DNA of 64,000 bases, taken from Rubrivivax sp. A210 (GTDB taxonomy: Bacteria > Pseudomonadota > Gammaproteobacteria > Burkholderiales > Burkholderiaceae_C). Below are positions 28,361 to 36,718 of this stretch, one piece after another (positions within the stretch are counted from its first letter, which is position 1; each line of letters begins with the position of its first letter). A program made the translations under genes and the position numbers. The notes below the pieces were generated by a model, which was given only the letters and a program-made list of their open reading frames with translations, ran no database searches and was not told the DNA's origin. The stretch lies in the NCBI RefSeq assembly GCF_904426505.1, contig NZ_CAJGBN010000012.1:310001-374000 (forward strand). Reading direction: 5' to 3'.

Positions 28361-29596
28361 CTATTCGAAGCGGATGTCGGTGGCCTCCAGCCTGCGTCCA
28401 TCGGCCGATGGGAGGCCTTTGATCTCGACCCTGGCACCGCGCTGCAGATCGGCGGCCGAGCGGTTGTTGTCGCGGTAGCGCACCGGCCCACCAAAGCCGA
28501 CGATGTGCAGGCGGTCGTCGGTGTCGCGCAAAACCAGGCTGGACGTGTCGCGATTGACCGAGTCGATGCTGCCGTGTAGTTCGAGCCCGGCTTGATGCTC
28601 CTCGTCTTCGGTAACCACGCTGACCTCGGTCGCACGCAGCGTGCCGCCGCGCACCTGGCCCTTGATCTGGACGCGAGCACCCAGCACCAGACCCGCCCCA
28701 CCAGCCGGCACCAGCGTGGCGCCGCGGGCATCGACCGGGCGGCCGTTGACGGAAAAGCTGCTCAGCGAGTCAAGAGCGCTCACCAGTCCCTTGAACTTCA
28801 GGTCGTCGGCATCGGCCAGCACCCGCAGCGCGACGCCGAAGCCGGTGACCGCGTAAGTTCCGGCAGGCAGGCCAGAGCCACTGAGCGTCAGGCGCACGAA
28901 CTGGCCCACGGCCAGGTTGGCCGGCGCGGCAACGCCGGCATAGCTGTAGCTGACGGCGCCGATGCGCACCGACTGCGCATCCACGGCTGCCAGCGGCCCG
29001 CGCAGATGCCAGGCGCGCGTGTCCGCGACCGGCTCGATGCGCGAGGCGCGGTAAGCGGATTGCGCCGGGTCAAAGACCGCGAACACCTGCACCTTGCTGT
29101 CGACGAGCAAGCCGTCCAAGCGGCCTGCCGGCAGCCGGTCGTCGAAGTCGGTCGTCACATCGACCAGCACGCGTTGGCCCAGCACCGTGAGGCTGCTGGC
29201 TGCGCGGTCGACGGCGTTGACCGGCCCGACCAGTTCACTGTCGACGCGAATACGGGTGGCGGTAGCGATGGCGCCGGTGGCTGTGGTGGTGACGGGGCCA
29301 CTGTCGACGTCCACCGTCATGCCCAAGCGAAGGTCACGGCGACCGCCACTGAGGCCCTCGCCTTCCACCACGGCCTGGCTGTCGTCGTAGCGCACGCCGT
29401 TGACGGTCACCGAACCCAGGCCGGTGATGCTGCCCGATGAATACGAAGTCGAGAACGAGCCCGTGCCCCCGGTGCCGACGCCGCCGCCGCAGCCCAGCAC
29501 GGCGGCGCTGGTCGCGACAGCCAGCAACAGCAGGCGCCAGCCCCGGGACAAGCCCTGCAGCGGCGACAACAAGATGCCAGATTTCGATGAATTCAT
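28361..29596 (-). CDS. DUF5666 lipoprotein (first copy)
   Basis: 411-residue predicted lipoprotein: charged/hydrophobic leader, then lipobox AVLGC (Cys36) and a Gly-rich linker. The rest is a series of small beta-rich DUF5666 repeats, each with a pattern like VNGVRYDD...LRLGMTVDVDSG, SFSVNGRPVDARG...LGARVQIKGQV and ARVEIKG...ATDIRFE (at least four units). The family is of unknown function. ATG 29596 lies 1 nt after the DUF6502 stop, so the genes are coupled. Architecture and partner are repeated in the second copy at 30551-31798. Confidence 0.85.
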   Translation of the reverse strand: MNSSKSGILLSPLQGLSRGWRLLLLAVATSAAVLGCGGGVGTGGTGSFSTSYSSGSITGLGSVTVNGVRYDDSQAVVEGEGLSGGRRDLRLGMTVDVDSGPVTTTATGAIATATRIRVDSELVGPVNAVDRAASSLTVLGQRVLVDVTTDFDDRLPAGRLDGLLVDSKVQVFAVFDPAQSAYRASRIEPVADTRAWHLRGPLAAVDAQSVRIGAVSYSYAGVAAPANLAVGQFVRLTLSGSGLPAGTYAVTGFGVALRVLADADDLKFKGLVSALDSLSSFSVNGRPVDARGATLVPAGGAGLVLGARVQIKGQVRGGTLRATEVSVVTEDEEHQAGLELHGSIDSVNRDTSSLVLRDTDDRLHIVGFGGPVRYRDNNRSAADLQRGARVEIKGLPSADGRRLEATDIRFE

Positions 29597-29597
29597 T

Positions 29598-30488
29598 TCA
29601 GGCTTTCCTCGGCTCGAGGGCCGTTGGGGACGGTGACGGCGAGGCCGCGGGCGCGGCCTCTTCCTGATAGGTGTAGAGGCCCACGCGCAGGCGGCGCTGC
29701 TGCGCGGGCGGGATTTCGACATCGGCCGCGATGCGCGCTTCCAGCGTCGGCACCAGGGCGGCCAGGACAGTCTGCCATTGCTCGCGCACCAGCGGCCGTA
29801 TCGATTCCACGCTTTCCAGCGACAGGCCATCGGCGAACAGTGCCTGTTCGAAGTGGGTGCGGTCGTCGGCCAGCACGTTGTCGACCGCGGCGCGCAGGTG
29901 GTCGCCCACGTTGTCGCCCAGCAGGCCCAGCAGGCGCACGCGGTCGCCATGGGGCACGAAGGCGTCGCGCGCCAGTGCCACCGTGTCGGCGGCCTCGTCC
30001 CAGGCCGCCAGGCCCAGGCGGCAGAGTTCGTCGAGCAGGCTTCGGGGGTGGACGTCGCGCGTGACCTCATGGGCCAGGGTCTCGAAGCTGGGCGCCGGGC
30101 CCTGGCGCGGCAGTTCGCGCGGCTGACCCTCCGCATCGCGGTAGGGGATATGAGTGCGCCAGTGGGCGAAGACCTCGCTCACCAGCGAGCGGGCGCGCGG
30201 CGCCGTGCGCGCCTCCTGCAGTCCGACCAGGCGGGTGACCTCGCGGCGGTTGATGCCGGTGGTGGTGCTGATGCGGCTGACCTTGCGGTGCTCGGGCAGG
30301 CCCGGATGGGCGCGCGCTGCGGCCTGCACGAAGGCGATGCGCAGCATTTCCTCGACCGCCGCGTAGGGCAGGCCGCGCGCCACCGACAGGCGCGCCACCG
30401 ACGACATCATGCCGGCCAGGGCCTGCTGCAGCGCCTGCTGCTCGGGGCTGGCGTCGGGCATCGGTGACGAGGACAAGGGGTTGTTCAT
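29598..30488 (-). CDS. DUF6502 protein
   Basis: 296-residue soluble protein matching DUF6502 as I recall that family. The N-terminal ~110 residues look like a winged-helix region (GLPYAAVEEMLRIAF..., STTTGINRREVTRLVGLQE), so DNA binding is plausible but unproven. The C-terminal two-thirds is helical, and the last ~25 residues are a Pro/Ser tail. A 13-bp hairpin ends 6 nt before ATG 30488 and no ribosome site is visible. It lies between two DUF5666 lipoprotein genes on the same strand and could regulate them. Function unknown. Confidence 0.75.
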   Translation of the reverse strand: MNNPLSSSPMPDASPEQQALQQALAGMMSSVARLSVARGLPYAAVEEMLRIAFVQAAARAHPGLPEHRKVSRISTTTGINRREVTRLVGLQEARTAPRARSLVSEVFAHWRTHIPYRDAEGQPRELPRQGPAPSFETLAHEVTRDVHPRSLLDELCRLGLAAWDEAADTVALARDAFVPHGDRVRLLGLLGDNVGDHLRAAVDNVLADDRTHFEQALFADGLSLESVESIRPLVREQWQTVLAALVPTLEARIAADVEIPPAQQRRLRVGLYTYQEEAAPAASPSPSPTALEPRKA

Positions 30489-30494
30489 GTGAGA

Positions 30495-30529
30495 GTGGGC
30501 CGGCAGCCCGAATGTAGCTGCCGGCCCAC
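30495..30529 (-). promoter_or_regulatory. Strong hairpin before DUF6502 start
   Basis: A perfect 13-bp inverted repeat (30495-30507 and 30517-30529) with a 9-nt loop stands between the second DUF5666 stop and the DUF6502 start. No T-run follows; instead the stem ends 6 nt before the ATG. It is better placed to shape translation or message stability (or partial termination) than to end transcription. Confidence 0.6.
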
Positions 30530-30550
30530 GGGTCGCTCAGGTACTGAGGA

Positions 30551-31798
30551 TCAGTTCTCGAAGCTGATACGGATGGCGTCGATGCCGGTGCCCGTGGCAT
30601 TCAGCGTGCCCTTGACCTCGACGCGCGGGGCCGGGATCTTGGCCAGGTCGGCGGCGACGCCGCCGCGGAAGGTGGCGTTGGCATACGAGACGGTCACTCC
30701 GCGAACCACAAAGGTCTTGGCCACAGGGTCGAGCGTGCCAACCAGGCCATGGAATTCCCTCTCAACACGGCCGCTCCTATGTTCGTCCTCGACCTTCACC
30801 TTGGTGGCGATCAGCTTGCTGTCGACGATGCTGCCCTCGACCTCGACCCGTGCGCCAAGGACGATCCCGCTCTTGTCGGCCGGGAAGAACACGGTGGCGG
30901 CACCGCTGGCGACGACCTCAAGGCCGTTGATCTCGAAGCTGGTGGGCGAGGTGAAGGCGGTGATCGTGCCTTCGACTTCGGCCTCACGCCGGCCTTCGGC
31001 GGCACGCACGCCGCTGCGCAGCTTGGTGGCCACCCAAGCGCCGTTGGTGGCGTCCTTGGCGAGTGCAAGCTGGGTGCGCACGACCACGCCGTCCTTGAGG
31101 TTCGACGGCAAGTCGGCCGCGGCGAGGGTGGCGTAGGAAATCAGCTCGCTGCCGATCTTGAAGGTCTTGTCAGGCTTCAAATCGCTGACCACGCCGCGCA
31201 GGCGGTAGGACGTGGCATTGGGCTTGGCCTCGATACGGGTGGCGGTGATCTGCAGCGTGGTCTGGTTCAGGATGCCATGCACCTCGATGGCCGAGCCGGC
31301 GGGCAACGCCGCCAGGGCCGTCAGGCCGCCGCTCAGGCTGCTGTCATCGAACCAAGTGCTTTCATTGATGAGCACCGTCTGGCCGAGCACGACCACCGTC
31401 TTGGCGGCGACGTCGACGATGCCGATGGGCCCGACGATCTCGTTGCCGAAGCGCACGCGGCGGGCCACGGCCGTCCCGGGGGTGGTGGTGGTGCCCGGGG
31501 TGACTGCGCCAGCGTCAACCTGGACCATCATGCCCATCTTGAGCTGTCGCGGGTCGTCGAGGCGGTTGCCGTCTTCGTCCTCGACCGTGGCGCCGCTGTC
31601 GTCGAAGCGCACGCCGTTGACGATGATGGAGCCGAGGCCGGCAATGGCGCCCTGGGCATAGGTCACATCCGTGGCCGTGCCCAGGGGGCTGGTGCCGGCA
31701 TCTCCGCCACCGCCGCCACAGGCAGCCAGCAGCGCCGCGGCGCCGAAAGTCGTGACGGCCAGGGCGGCGCGCCAGTTGGGAAAGCGAAGCTTCATCAT
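30551..31798 (-). CDS. DUF5666 lipoprotein (second copy)
   Basis: 415-residue predicted lipoprotein with lipobox LLAAC (Cys27) and a Gly-rich linker, then several DUF5666 repeats (IIVNGVRFDD...LKMGMMVQVDAG; VVVLGQTVLINEST; FEINGLEVVASG...LGARVEVEGSI; PRVEVKGTLNATG). It shares design and short motifs (GLGSxxVNGVRxDDS) with the copy at 28361-29596, so they are paralogues. GGAG sits 7 nt before ATG 31798. It is the first gene of the DUF5666-DUF6502-DUF5666 operon, preceded by a promoter with an internal palindrome. Confidence 0.85.
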   Translation of the reverse strand: MMKLRFPNWRAALAVTTFGAAALLAACGGGGGDAGTSPLGTATDVTYAQGAIAGLGSIIVNGVRFDDSGATVEDEDGNRLDDPRQLKMGMMVQVDAGAVTPGTTTTPGTAVARRVRFGNEIVGPIGIVDVAAKTVVVLGQTVLINESTWFDDSSLSGGLTALAALPAGSAIEVHGILNQTTLQITATRIEAKPNATSYRLRGVVSDLKPDKTFKIGSELISYATLAAADLPSNLKDGVVVRTQLALAKDATNGAWVATKLRSGVRAAEGRREAEVEGTITAFTSPTSFEINGLEVVASGAATVFFPADKSGIVLGARVEVEGSIVDSKLIATKVKVEDEHRSGRVEREFHGLVGTLDPVAKTFVVRGVTVSYANATFRGGVAADLAKIPAPRVEVKGTLNATGTGIDAIRISFEN

Positions 31799-31849
31799 GT
31801 CTATCTCCAGTTCAGGACGCGCCAGCCGCCTTGGCCACCGCATGGCGCT

Positions 31850-31878
31850 AGTATAAATGTGCAATTCGCACATTTGCA
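31850..31878 (-). promoter_or_regulatory. Promoter with internal 21-bp palindrome
   Basis: Towards the DUF5666 operon: weak -35 TGCAAA (31873-31878), 17-bp spacer, -10 TATACT (31850-31855). The perfect dyad AAATGTGC-N5-GCACATTT (31855-31875) fills the spacer between the two boxes. This A+T-rich island stands out in 70 % G+C DNA and is a strong operator candidate for an unidentified regulator. Confidence 0.65.
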
Positions 31879-31981
31879 TTTCAAAGTGTGTCGGTCGCCA
31901 CAAAAAGTCGTCCGGGAACAACGTCGGCCTGCGGCGCCGCGGCGCGCTACGCTATTGGTCGCCCCACGCACCCTGCCCTCC

Positions 31982-33115
31982 TTGAGCCCCCGCCGCTGGA
32001 TCGCCCACCTCGACATGGACGCCTTCTATGCGTCGGTGGAGTTGCTGCGCTACCCCGATCTGTTCGGCCAGGCGGTGGTCATCGGCGGCGGGCGGCGCCA
32101 CCAGCCCCAGCTGCAGCCCGACGGCACGCGCCGCTATGCCACGCTGGCCGGCTATGCCGGGCGCGGCGTCATCACCACCGCCACCTATGCGGCGCGCGAC
32201 CACGGCGTGCATTCCGGCATGGGGCTGATGAAGGCAGCGGCGCTGGCGCCGCAGGCGGTGCTGCTGCCGGTGGACTTCGAGCGCTACCGCGACTACTCAC
32301 GCCGGTTCAAGGCCGCGGTGGCCGAGGTGGCGCCGCTGATCGAGGACCGCGGCATCGACGAGATCTATATTGACCTGAGCGACGTACACGGCGCGCAGGA
32401 CGCCGTCGGCCACGACGCCACCGGCGGCGTGCGCGCGGTGGCGCAGGAGATCCGCAACACGGTGAAGCGCGCCACCGGCCTGACCTGCTCGGTGGGCGTG
32501 ACGCCGAACAAGCTGCTGTCCAAGATCGCCAGCGAGTTGGACAAGCCCGACGGCCTGACGGTGCTGACCGCGGCCGACGTGGCGACGCGCATCTGGCCGC
32601 TGCCGGTGCGGCGCATCAACGGCATCGGCCCCAAGGCCGGCGCCCGGTTGCAGGCGCTGGGCCTGCGACTGATCGGCGAGCTGGCAGCCTGTCCGCGCGA
32701 GCGCCTGGTGGCGCACTTCGGCCGCAGCTACGGCCGCTGGCTGCACGAGGCGGCCAACGGCATCGACGAGCGCCCGCTCAGCCTGCACAGCGAGCCGGTG
32801 AGCATGAGCCGCGAGACCACCTTCGACCGCGACCTGCACGCGGTGCGCGACCGCGAGGAACTGGGCCGCGTCTTCACCCAGCTGGCCGAGCAGGTGGCCA
32901 TCGACCTGCAGCGCAAGGGCTATGCCGGCCGCACCATCGGCATCAAGCTGCGCTTCGAGGATTTCAAGACCGTGACGCGCGATCTCACACTGCCCGAGCC
33001 GGTGGCCGACGCCGCCGCCATCCGCCATGCCGCAGGCCTGTGCCTCAAGCGCGTCGACCTCAGCCGCCGCCTGCGCCTGCTGGGCGTGCGCGCGGCGGCG
33101 CTGGTGCGGCTGTAG
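31982..33115 (+). CDS. dinB: Y-family DNA polymerase IV
   Basis: 377-residue translesion polymerase. Catalytic carboxylates lie in HLDMDAFYASVE and GIDEIYIDLSD; VGVTPNKLLSKIASELDKPDG and the HhH thumb RINGIGPKAGARLQALG follow. A ~25-residue loop near residue 40 (HQPQLQPDGTRRYA) is longer than in E. coli DinB. The protein stops right after RLRLLGVRAAALVRL, so the usual C-terminal clamp-binding QLxLF-type motif is missing. TTG 31982 is the likely start; TTG 31955 and ATG 32015 are alternatives, the last cutting into the active site. No SOS box was recognised. Confidence 0.88.
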   Translation: MSPRRWIAHLDMDAFYASVELLRYPDLFGQAVVIGGGRRHQPQLQPDGTRRYATLAGYAGRGVITTATYAARDHGVHSGMGLMKAAALAPQAVLLPVDFERYRDYSRRFKAAVAEVAPLIEDRGIDEIYIDLSDVHGAQDAVGHDATGGVRAVAQEIRNTVKRATGLTCSVGVTPNKLLSKIASELDKPDGLTVLTAADVATRIWPLPVRRINGIGPKAGARLQALGLRLIGELAACPRERLVAHFGRSYGRWLHEAANGIDERPLSLHSEPVSMSRETTFDRDLHAVRDREELGRVFTQLAEQVAIDLQRKGYAGRTIGIKLRFEDFKTVTRDLTLPEPVADAAAIRHAAGLCLKRVDLSRRLRLLGVRAAALVRL

Positions 33116-33124
33116 CGGCGTGCC

Positions 33125-34054
33125 TCAGGCGGGTAGCTCGCGGCGCCTGGGCAGGTCGGCGCCGCGCCGCGAGCAGGTGATGGCGGCCGCATGGGCGGCG
33201 AAGCCCAGGATGTCGCTCAGCGCCTGGGCGCCGAGGCCGGCCATGCCGGCGCGAGACAGCAGGGCGCGCTCGGCCAGCGCGGTCAGCAGCGCGGCCTGGA
33301 AGGTGTCGCCGGCGCCCACGGTGTCCACCAGCTTCAGCGGGCGTGACGGCACGGCCACATGCTGCTGCGCCGTCCAGGCCCAGGCGCCCTTGGCGCCGCG
33401 CGTCACCACCACCAGGGCCACGCCGGCGGCCAACCACTGCCGCGCCAGCGCCGCGGGGTCGGCACCCGGGTGCAGCAAGCCCAGATCTTCATCGCTGATC
33501 TTCAACAGCGTGGTGCGCGGCAGCATCCACTGCACGGTGTCGCGCCAGCGCTGGATGTCGGGCTCGACGTTGAGGCGGATATTGGGGTCGTAGGCAACGA
33601 CGCTGCGCGCGTGCTCGCGCTCGACCAGGGCGCGCTGGGTGGCGGCCACCGGCTCCACCACCATCGCATAGCTGCCGAATTGGTAGGCCTCGGCGCCGGC
33701 CGGCACCTGGGCCAGCGCCGACAGTGGCAGCAGGCGGTCGGCCGCGCCCTCGCCATAGAAAGCGTAGTCGGGCACGCCGCGCGCATCCAGGCCGACCAGG
33801 CTGAGCGTGGTGGGCGCAGCCAGGCGCACGCTGCACGCCAGGCCCACGCCCTCGTCCGCCAGGGCCTGCGCCAGCCGGTCGCCCAGCGGGCCCTGCGAGA
33901 GCGCGCCGAAAAACGCCACCTGCCGCCCCAGGCGCGCCAGGCCTATCGCCACATTGAGCGGACTGCCACCGATGCGTGCATCCATCGTCATGCCGGTGGC
34001 CGTGCTGGCGGAGGGAAAGACGTCCATCAAGGCTTCGCCCGCGACGACAAACAT
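33125..34054 (-). CDS. PfkB-family sugar kinase (fructokinase-like)
   Basis: 309-residue ribokinase-fold kinase that phosphorylates a sugar with ATP. N-terminal signature GEALMDVFPSAS...GGSPLNVAIGLARLG and the C-terminal DTVGAGDTFQAALL with the catalytic Asp are intact. The style is that of fructokinases next to FrcBCA-like transporters. It is read divergently from the sugar transport operon over a 175-bp A+T-rich gap, so uptake and phosphorylation are probably co-regulated. Substrate (fructose versus another ketose) is an inference. An AGGAGA ribosome site lies before ATG 34054. Confidence 0.88.
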   Translation of the reverse strand: MFVVAGEALMDVFPSASTATGMTMDARIGGSPLNVAIGLARLGRQVAFFGALSQGPLGDRLAQALADEGVGLACSVRLAAPTTLSLVGLDARGVPDYAFYGEGAADRLLPLSALAQVPAGAEAYQFGSYAMVVEPVAATQRALVEREHARSVVAYDPNIRLNVEPDIQRWRDTVQWMLPRTTLLKISDEDLGLLHPGADPAALARQWLAAGVALVVVTRGAKGAWAWTAQQHVAVPSRPLKLVDTVGAGDTFQAALLTALAERALLSRAGMAGLGAQALSDILGFAAHAAAITCSRRGADLPRRRELPA

Positions 34055-34134
34055 GGTCTTTCTCCTCGGTTGGACCGATCAACGAATGGCGCGCATCATG
34101 CCGGCGCCGCGAGAGGGAGACCATCGGGTTTTCC

Positions 34135-34177
34135 ATTAATCAATCACCTTGATTTATTTATTCGCGGCTATCAAAAT
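34135..34177 (+). promoter_or_regulatory. Operator-promoter of sugar transport operon
   Basis: A near-perfect dyad, AATCAA-N5-TTGATT extended by AT on both sides (34135-34157), overlaps a probable -35 TTGATT (34149-34154). CAAAAT (34172-34177) is the -10 at 17-bp spacing. The operator-over-promoter layout implies repression, most simply by the ROK protein encoded at the operon's end. Confidence 0.6.
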
Positions 34178-34229
34178 TCATGGCACCGGCACTGCACCGG
34201 CTGCCCACCCCCCTGAGGAGACTCCACCC

Positions 34230-35240
34230 ATGAACACCCAAGCCACCTTTGCCCGCACCACCCTGGCGGCGCTGCTCCTGGCCTCCACCGGCCTGGCCGG
34301 CGCCGCTGGCGAGCCCGTCATCGGCCTCATCACCAAGACCGAGACCAACCCCTTTTTCGTGAAGATGAAGGAAGGCGCGGCCGCCGAGGCCAAGGCCAAG
34401 GGCGCCAAGCTGCTGTCGGGTGCCGGCAAGGCCGACGGCGACAACGCCGGCCAGGTGACGGCGATGGAAAACATGATCGCCGGCGGCGCCAAGACCATCC
34501 TGATCACGCCCAGCGACTCCAAGGCCATCGTGCCGGCGATCAAGAAGGCCCAGGCCAAGGGCGTGATGGTGATCGCGCTCGACAGCCCCACCGACCCCGC
34601 GGACGCCACCGATGCCCTCTTCGCCACCGACAACTACAAGGCCGGCGTGCTGATCGGCCAGTACGCCAAGGCGGCGCTGGGCGGCAAGCCGGCCAAGATC
34701 GCCACGCTCGACCTCTTCCCCGGCCACCCGGTGGGCGCGCAGCGCCACAACGGCTTCCTCAAGGGTTTCGGCCTCGCCGCGCCCGACGCCAAGAGCAATG
34801 ACCTGGGCACGGCCGCCGAGGTGGTGTGCATGGCCGACAGCTTCGGCGACCGCGCCAAGGGCCAGACGGCGATGGAGAACTGCCTCCAGAAGAACCCCGA
34901 CATCAACCTGGTCTACACCATCAACGAGCCGGCCGCGGCCGGCGCCTTCAAGGCGCTGAAGACGGCGGGCAAGGACAAGGGCGTGGTCATCGTCTCGGTC
35001 GACGGCGGCTGCGATGGCGTCAAGGACGTGGCCGCGGGCGTCATCGCCGCCACCTCGCAGCAGTACCCGCTGAAGATGGCCTCGATGGGGGTGGCCGCCG
35101 GCGTCGAGTACGCCAAGTCCGGCAAGAAGGTGGCCGGCTACACCGACACCGGCGTGACCCTGATCGCCGGCAAGCCGCTGGCCGGCATCGAGAGCAAGGA
35201 CACCAAGGTCGGCACCGAGCTTTGCTGGGGCAAAAAGTAA
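34230..35240 (+). CDS. CUT2 sugar ABC transporter binding protein
   Basis: 336-residue periplasmic sugar-binding protein of the ribose/fructose (FrcB) family. Signal peptide 1-~26 (ALLLASTGLAGAAG). The mature protein starts PVIGLITKTETNPFFVKMKEGA and has DGDNAGQVTAMENMIAGGAKTILI and VVIVSVDGGCDGVKDVAAG, typical of LacI-fold pentose/hexose binders. GAGGAG lies 9 nt before ATG 34230. Its permease and ATPase partners are not next to it but 4.3 kb downstream (39555-41307), beyond a whole CUT1 system. Confidence 0.92.
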   Translation: MNTQATFARTTLAALLLASTGLAGAAGEPVIGLITKTETNPFFVKMKEGAAAEAKAKGAKLLSGAGKADGDNAGQVTAMENMIAGGAKTILITPSDSKAIVPAIKKAQAKGVMVIALDSPTDPADATDALFATDNYKAGVLIGQYAKAALGGKPAKIATLDLFPGHPVGAQRHNGFLKGFGLAAPDAKSNDLGTAAEVVCMADSFGDRAKGQTAMENCLQKNPDINLVYTINEPAAAGAFKALKTAGKDKGVVIVSVDGGCDGVKDVAAGVIAATSQQYPLKMASMGVAAGVEYAKSGKKVAGYTDTGVTLIAGKPLAGIESKDTKVGTELCWGKK

Positions 35241-35250
35241 GCCCCAGGGC

Positions 35251-35272
35251 CCGGGCGGCGCGATCCGCCCGG
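35251..35272 (+). other. Intercistronic hairpin
   Basis: A perfect 8-bp stem (CCGGGCGG with CCGCCCGG, 6-nt loop) follows the CUT2 binding-protein stop by 11 nt, with no T-run. Such hairpins commonly stabilise the upstream message so that the binding protein is made in excess. The rest of the 182-nt gap to the next gene shows nothing firm. Confidence 0.5.
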
Positions 35273-35422
35273 ATGGCGAGCGCGGCGCCAGCCGCTTAAG
35301 CCCCACTGGCCCACGGGGAGCATTCGCTGTACAAGACCGGCGGCAATCCAGCCGCCGTCCGCGGCGCGCAACTGCGCGGCCTCGGCACATCCCCCAATGT
35401 CAAAAATCAACGGAGACCGTTC

Positions 35423-36685
35423 ATGAAGATCGCACGTCAAGCCGGCGCCCTGCGCCTCGTTGCCCTGGTCAGCGCCCTGGTTGTCGCCGCCGGCGCCCAG
35501 GCCGGTGAAGTCGAGGTGCTGCACTGGTGGACCAGCGGCGGCGAGGCCAAGGCCGCGTCGGCGCTGAAGGCCACGATGCAGGGCAAGGGCCACGGCTGGA
35601 AGGACTTCGCCGTGGCCGGCGGCGGCGGCGACGCCGCAATGACGGTACTCAAGAGCCGCGTCGTCTCGGGCAATGCGCCGGCCGCGGCCCAGATCAAGGG
35701 CCCCTCGCTGCAGGAATGGGCCGCCGAGGGCGTGCTGGCCAACATGGATGCCGTGGCCAAGGCCGAGAAGTGGGACGAGGTGCTGCCCAAGGCGGTGTCC
35801 GACGTCATGAAGTACAAGGGCAACTACATCGCTGTGCCGGTGAACGTACACCGCGTCAACTGGCTGTGGGCGAACCCGGCCGCCTTCCAGAAGGCCGGCG
35901 CCAAGATGCCGACGACCTGGGACGAGTTCTTCACCGCCGCCGAGGCGCTGAAGAAGGCCGGCATCATCCCCGTGGCCCACGGCGGCCAGAACTGGCAGGA
36001 CTTCACCACCTTCGAATCGGTGGCTCTGGGCGTGGGCGGTGTCGACTTCTACAAGAAGGCCTTGGTGCAGCTCGACCCGGCCACGCTGTCGGGCGCGACG
36101 ATGGAGAAGGTGCTCGCCACCTTCAAGCGCGTCAAGAGCTACACCGACAAGAACGCGCCCGGCCGCGACTGGAACCTGGCCACCGCCATGGTCATCAAGG
36201 GCGAGGCCGGCATGCAGTTGATGGGCGACTGGGCCAAGGGCGAGTTCATCGCCGCCGGCAAGGCACCGGGCAAGGACTTCGTCTGCGTCGCCGCCCCCGG
36301 CACGGCCGCCGCCTTCACCTTCAACATCGATTCGTTCGCGCTCTTCAAGATCAAGAACGCCGACAACCAGAAGGCTCAGAGCGACCTCGCTGCGGCCATC
36401 ATGGCGCCGGCCTTCCAGGAGGTGTTCAACCTCAACAAGGGCTCGATCCCGGTGCGCCTGGGCGTTGACCTGGCCAAGTTCGACGACTGCGCCAAGCTCT
36501 CGTCCAAGGACTTCGTCGCCGACGCCAAGAGCGGCTCGCTCGTGCCCTCCATCGCCCACGGCATGGCCGTGCCCTCGGCCACCGAAGGCGCGATCAAGGA
36601 CGTGGTGAGCCAGTTCTGGAACGCCGACAAGATGACGGCCAAGGAAGCGCAGACCCGCCTCGTGGCCGCGGCCAAGACGCGCTGA
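35423..36685 (+). CDS. gtsA: CUT1 sugar ABC transporter binding protein
   Basis: 420-residue extracellular solute-binding protein family 1, closest in style to the glucose/mannose GtsA of pseudomonads. Signal peptide 1-~27 (VVAAGAQA-GE), then EVLHWWTSGGEAKAASALK, MPTTWDEFFTAAEALKKAGIIPVAHGGQNWQ and GAMQLMGDWAKGEF-like segments (here AGMQLMGDWAKGEF). CGGAGA lies just before ATG 35423. Followed by two permeases and an ATPase in the order gtsBCD. Substrate glucose/mannose is inferred from family style. Confidence 0.9.
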   Translation: MKIARQAGALRLVALVSALVVAAGAQAGEVEVLHWWTSGGEAKAASALKATMQGKGHGWKDFAVAGGGGDAAMTVLKSRVVSGNAPAAAQIKGPSLQEWAAEGVLANMDAVAKAEKWDEVLPKAVSDVMKYKGNYIAVPVNVHRVNWLWANPAAFQKAGAKMPTTWDEFFTAAEALKKAGIIPVAHGGQNWQDFTTFESVALGVGGVDFYKKALVQLDPATLSGATMEKVLATFKRVKSYTDKNAPGRDWNLATAMVIKGEAGMQLMGDWAKGEFIAAGKAPGKDFVCVAAPGTAAAFTFNIDSFALFKIKNADNQKAQSDLAAAIMAPAFQEVFNLNKGSIPVRLGVDLAKFDDCAKLSSKDFVADAKSGSLVPSIAHGMAVPSATEGAIKDVVSQFWNADKMTAKEAQTRLVAAAKTR

Positions 36686-36718
36686 CGCCCCGCAGCCCCG
36701 ACACCGAGCGCGACGGCC

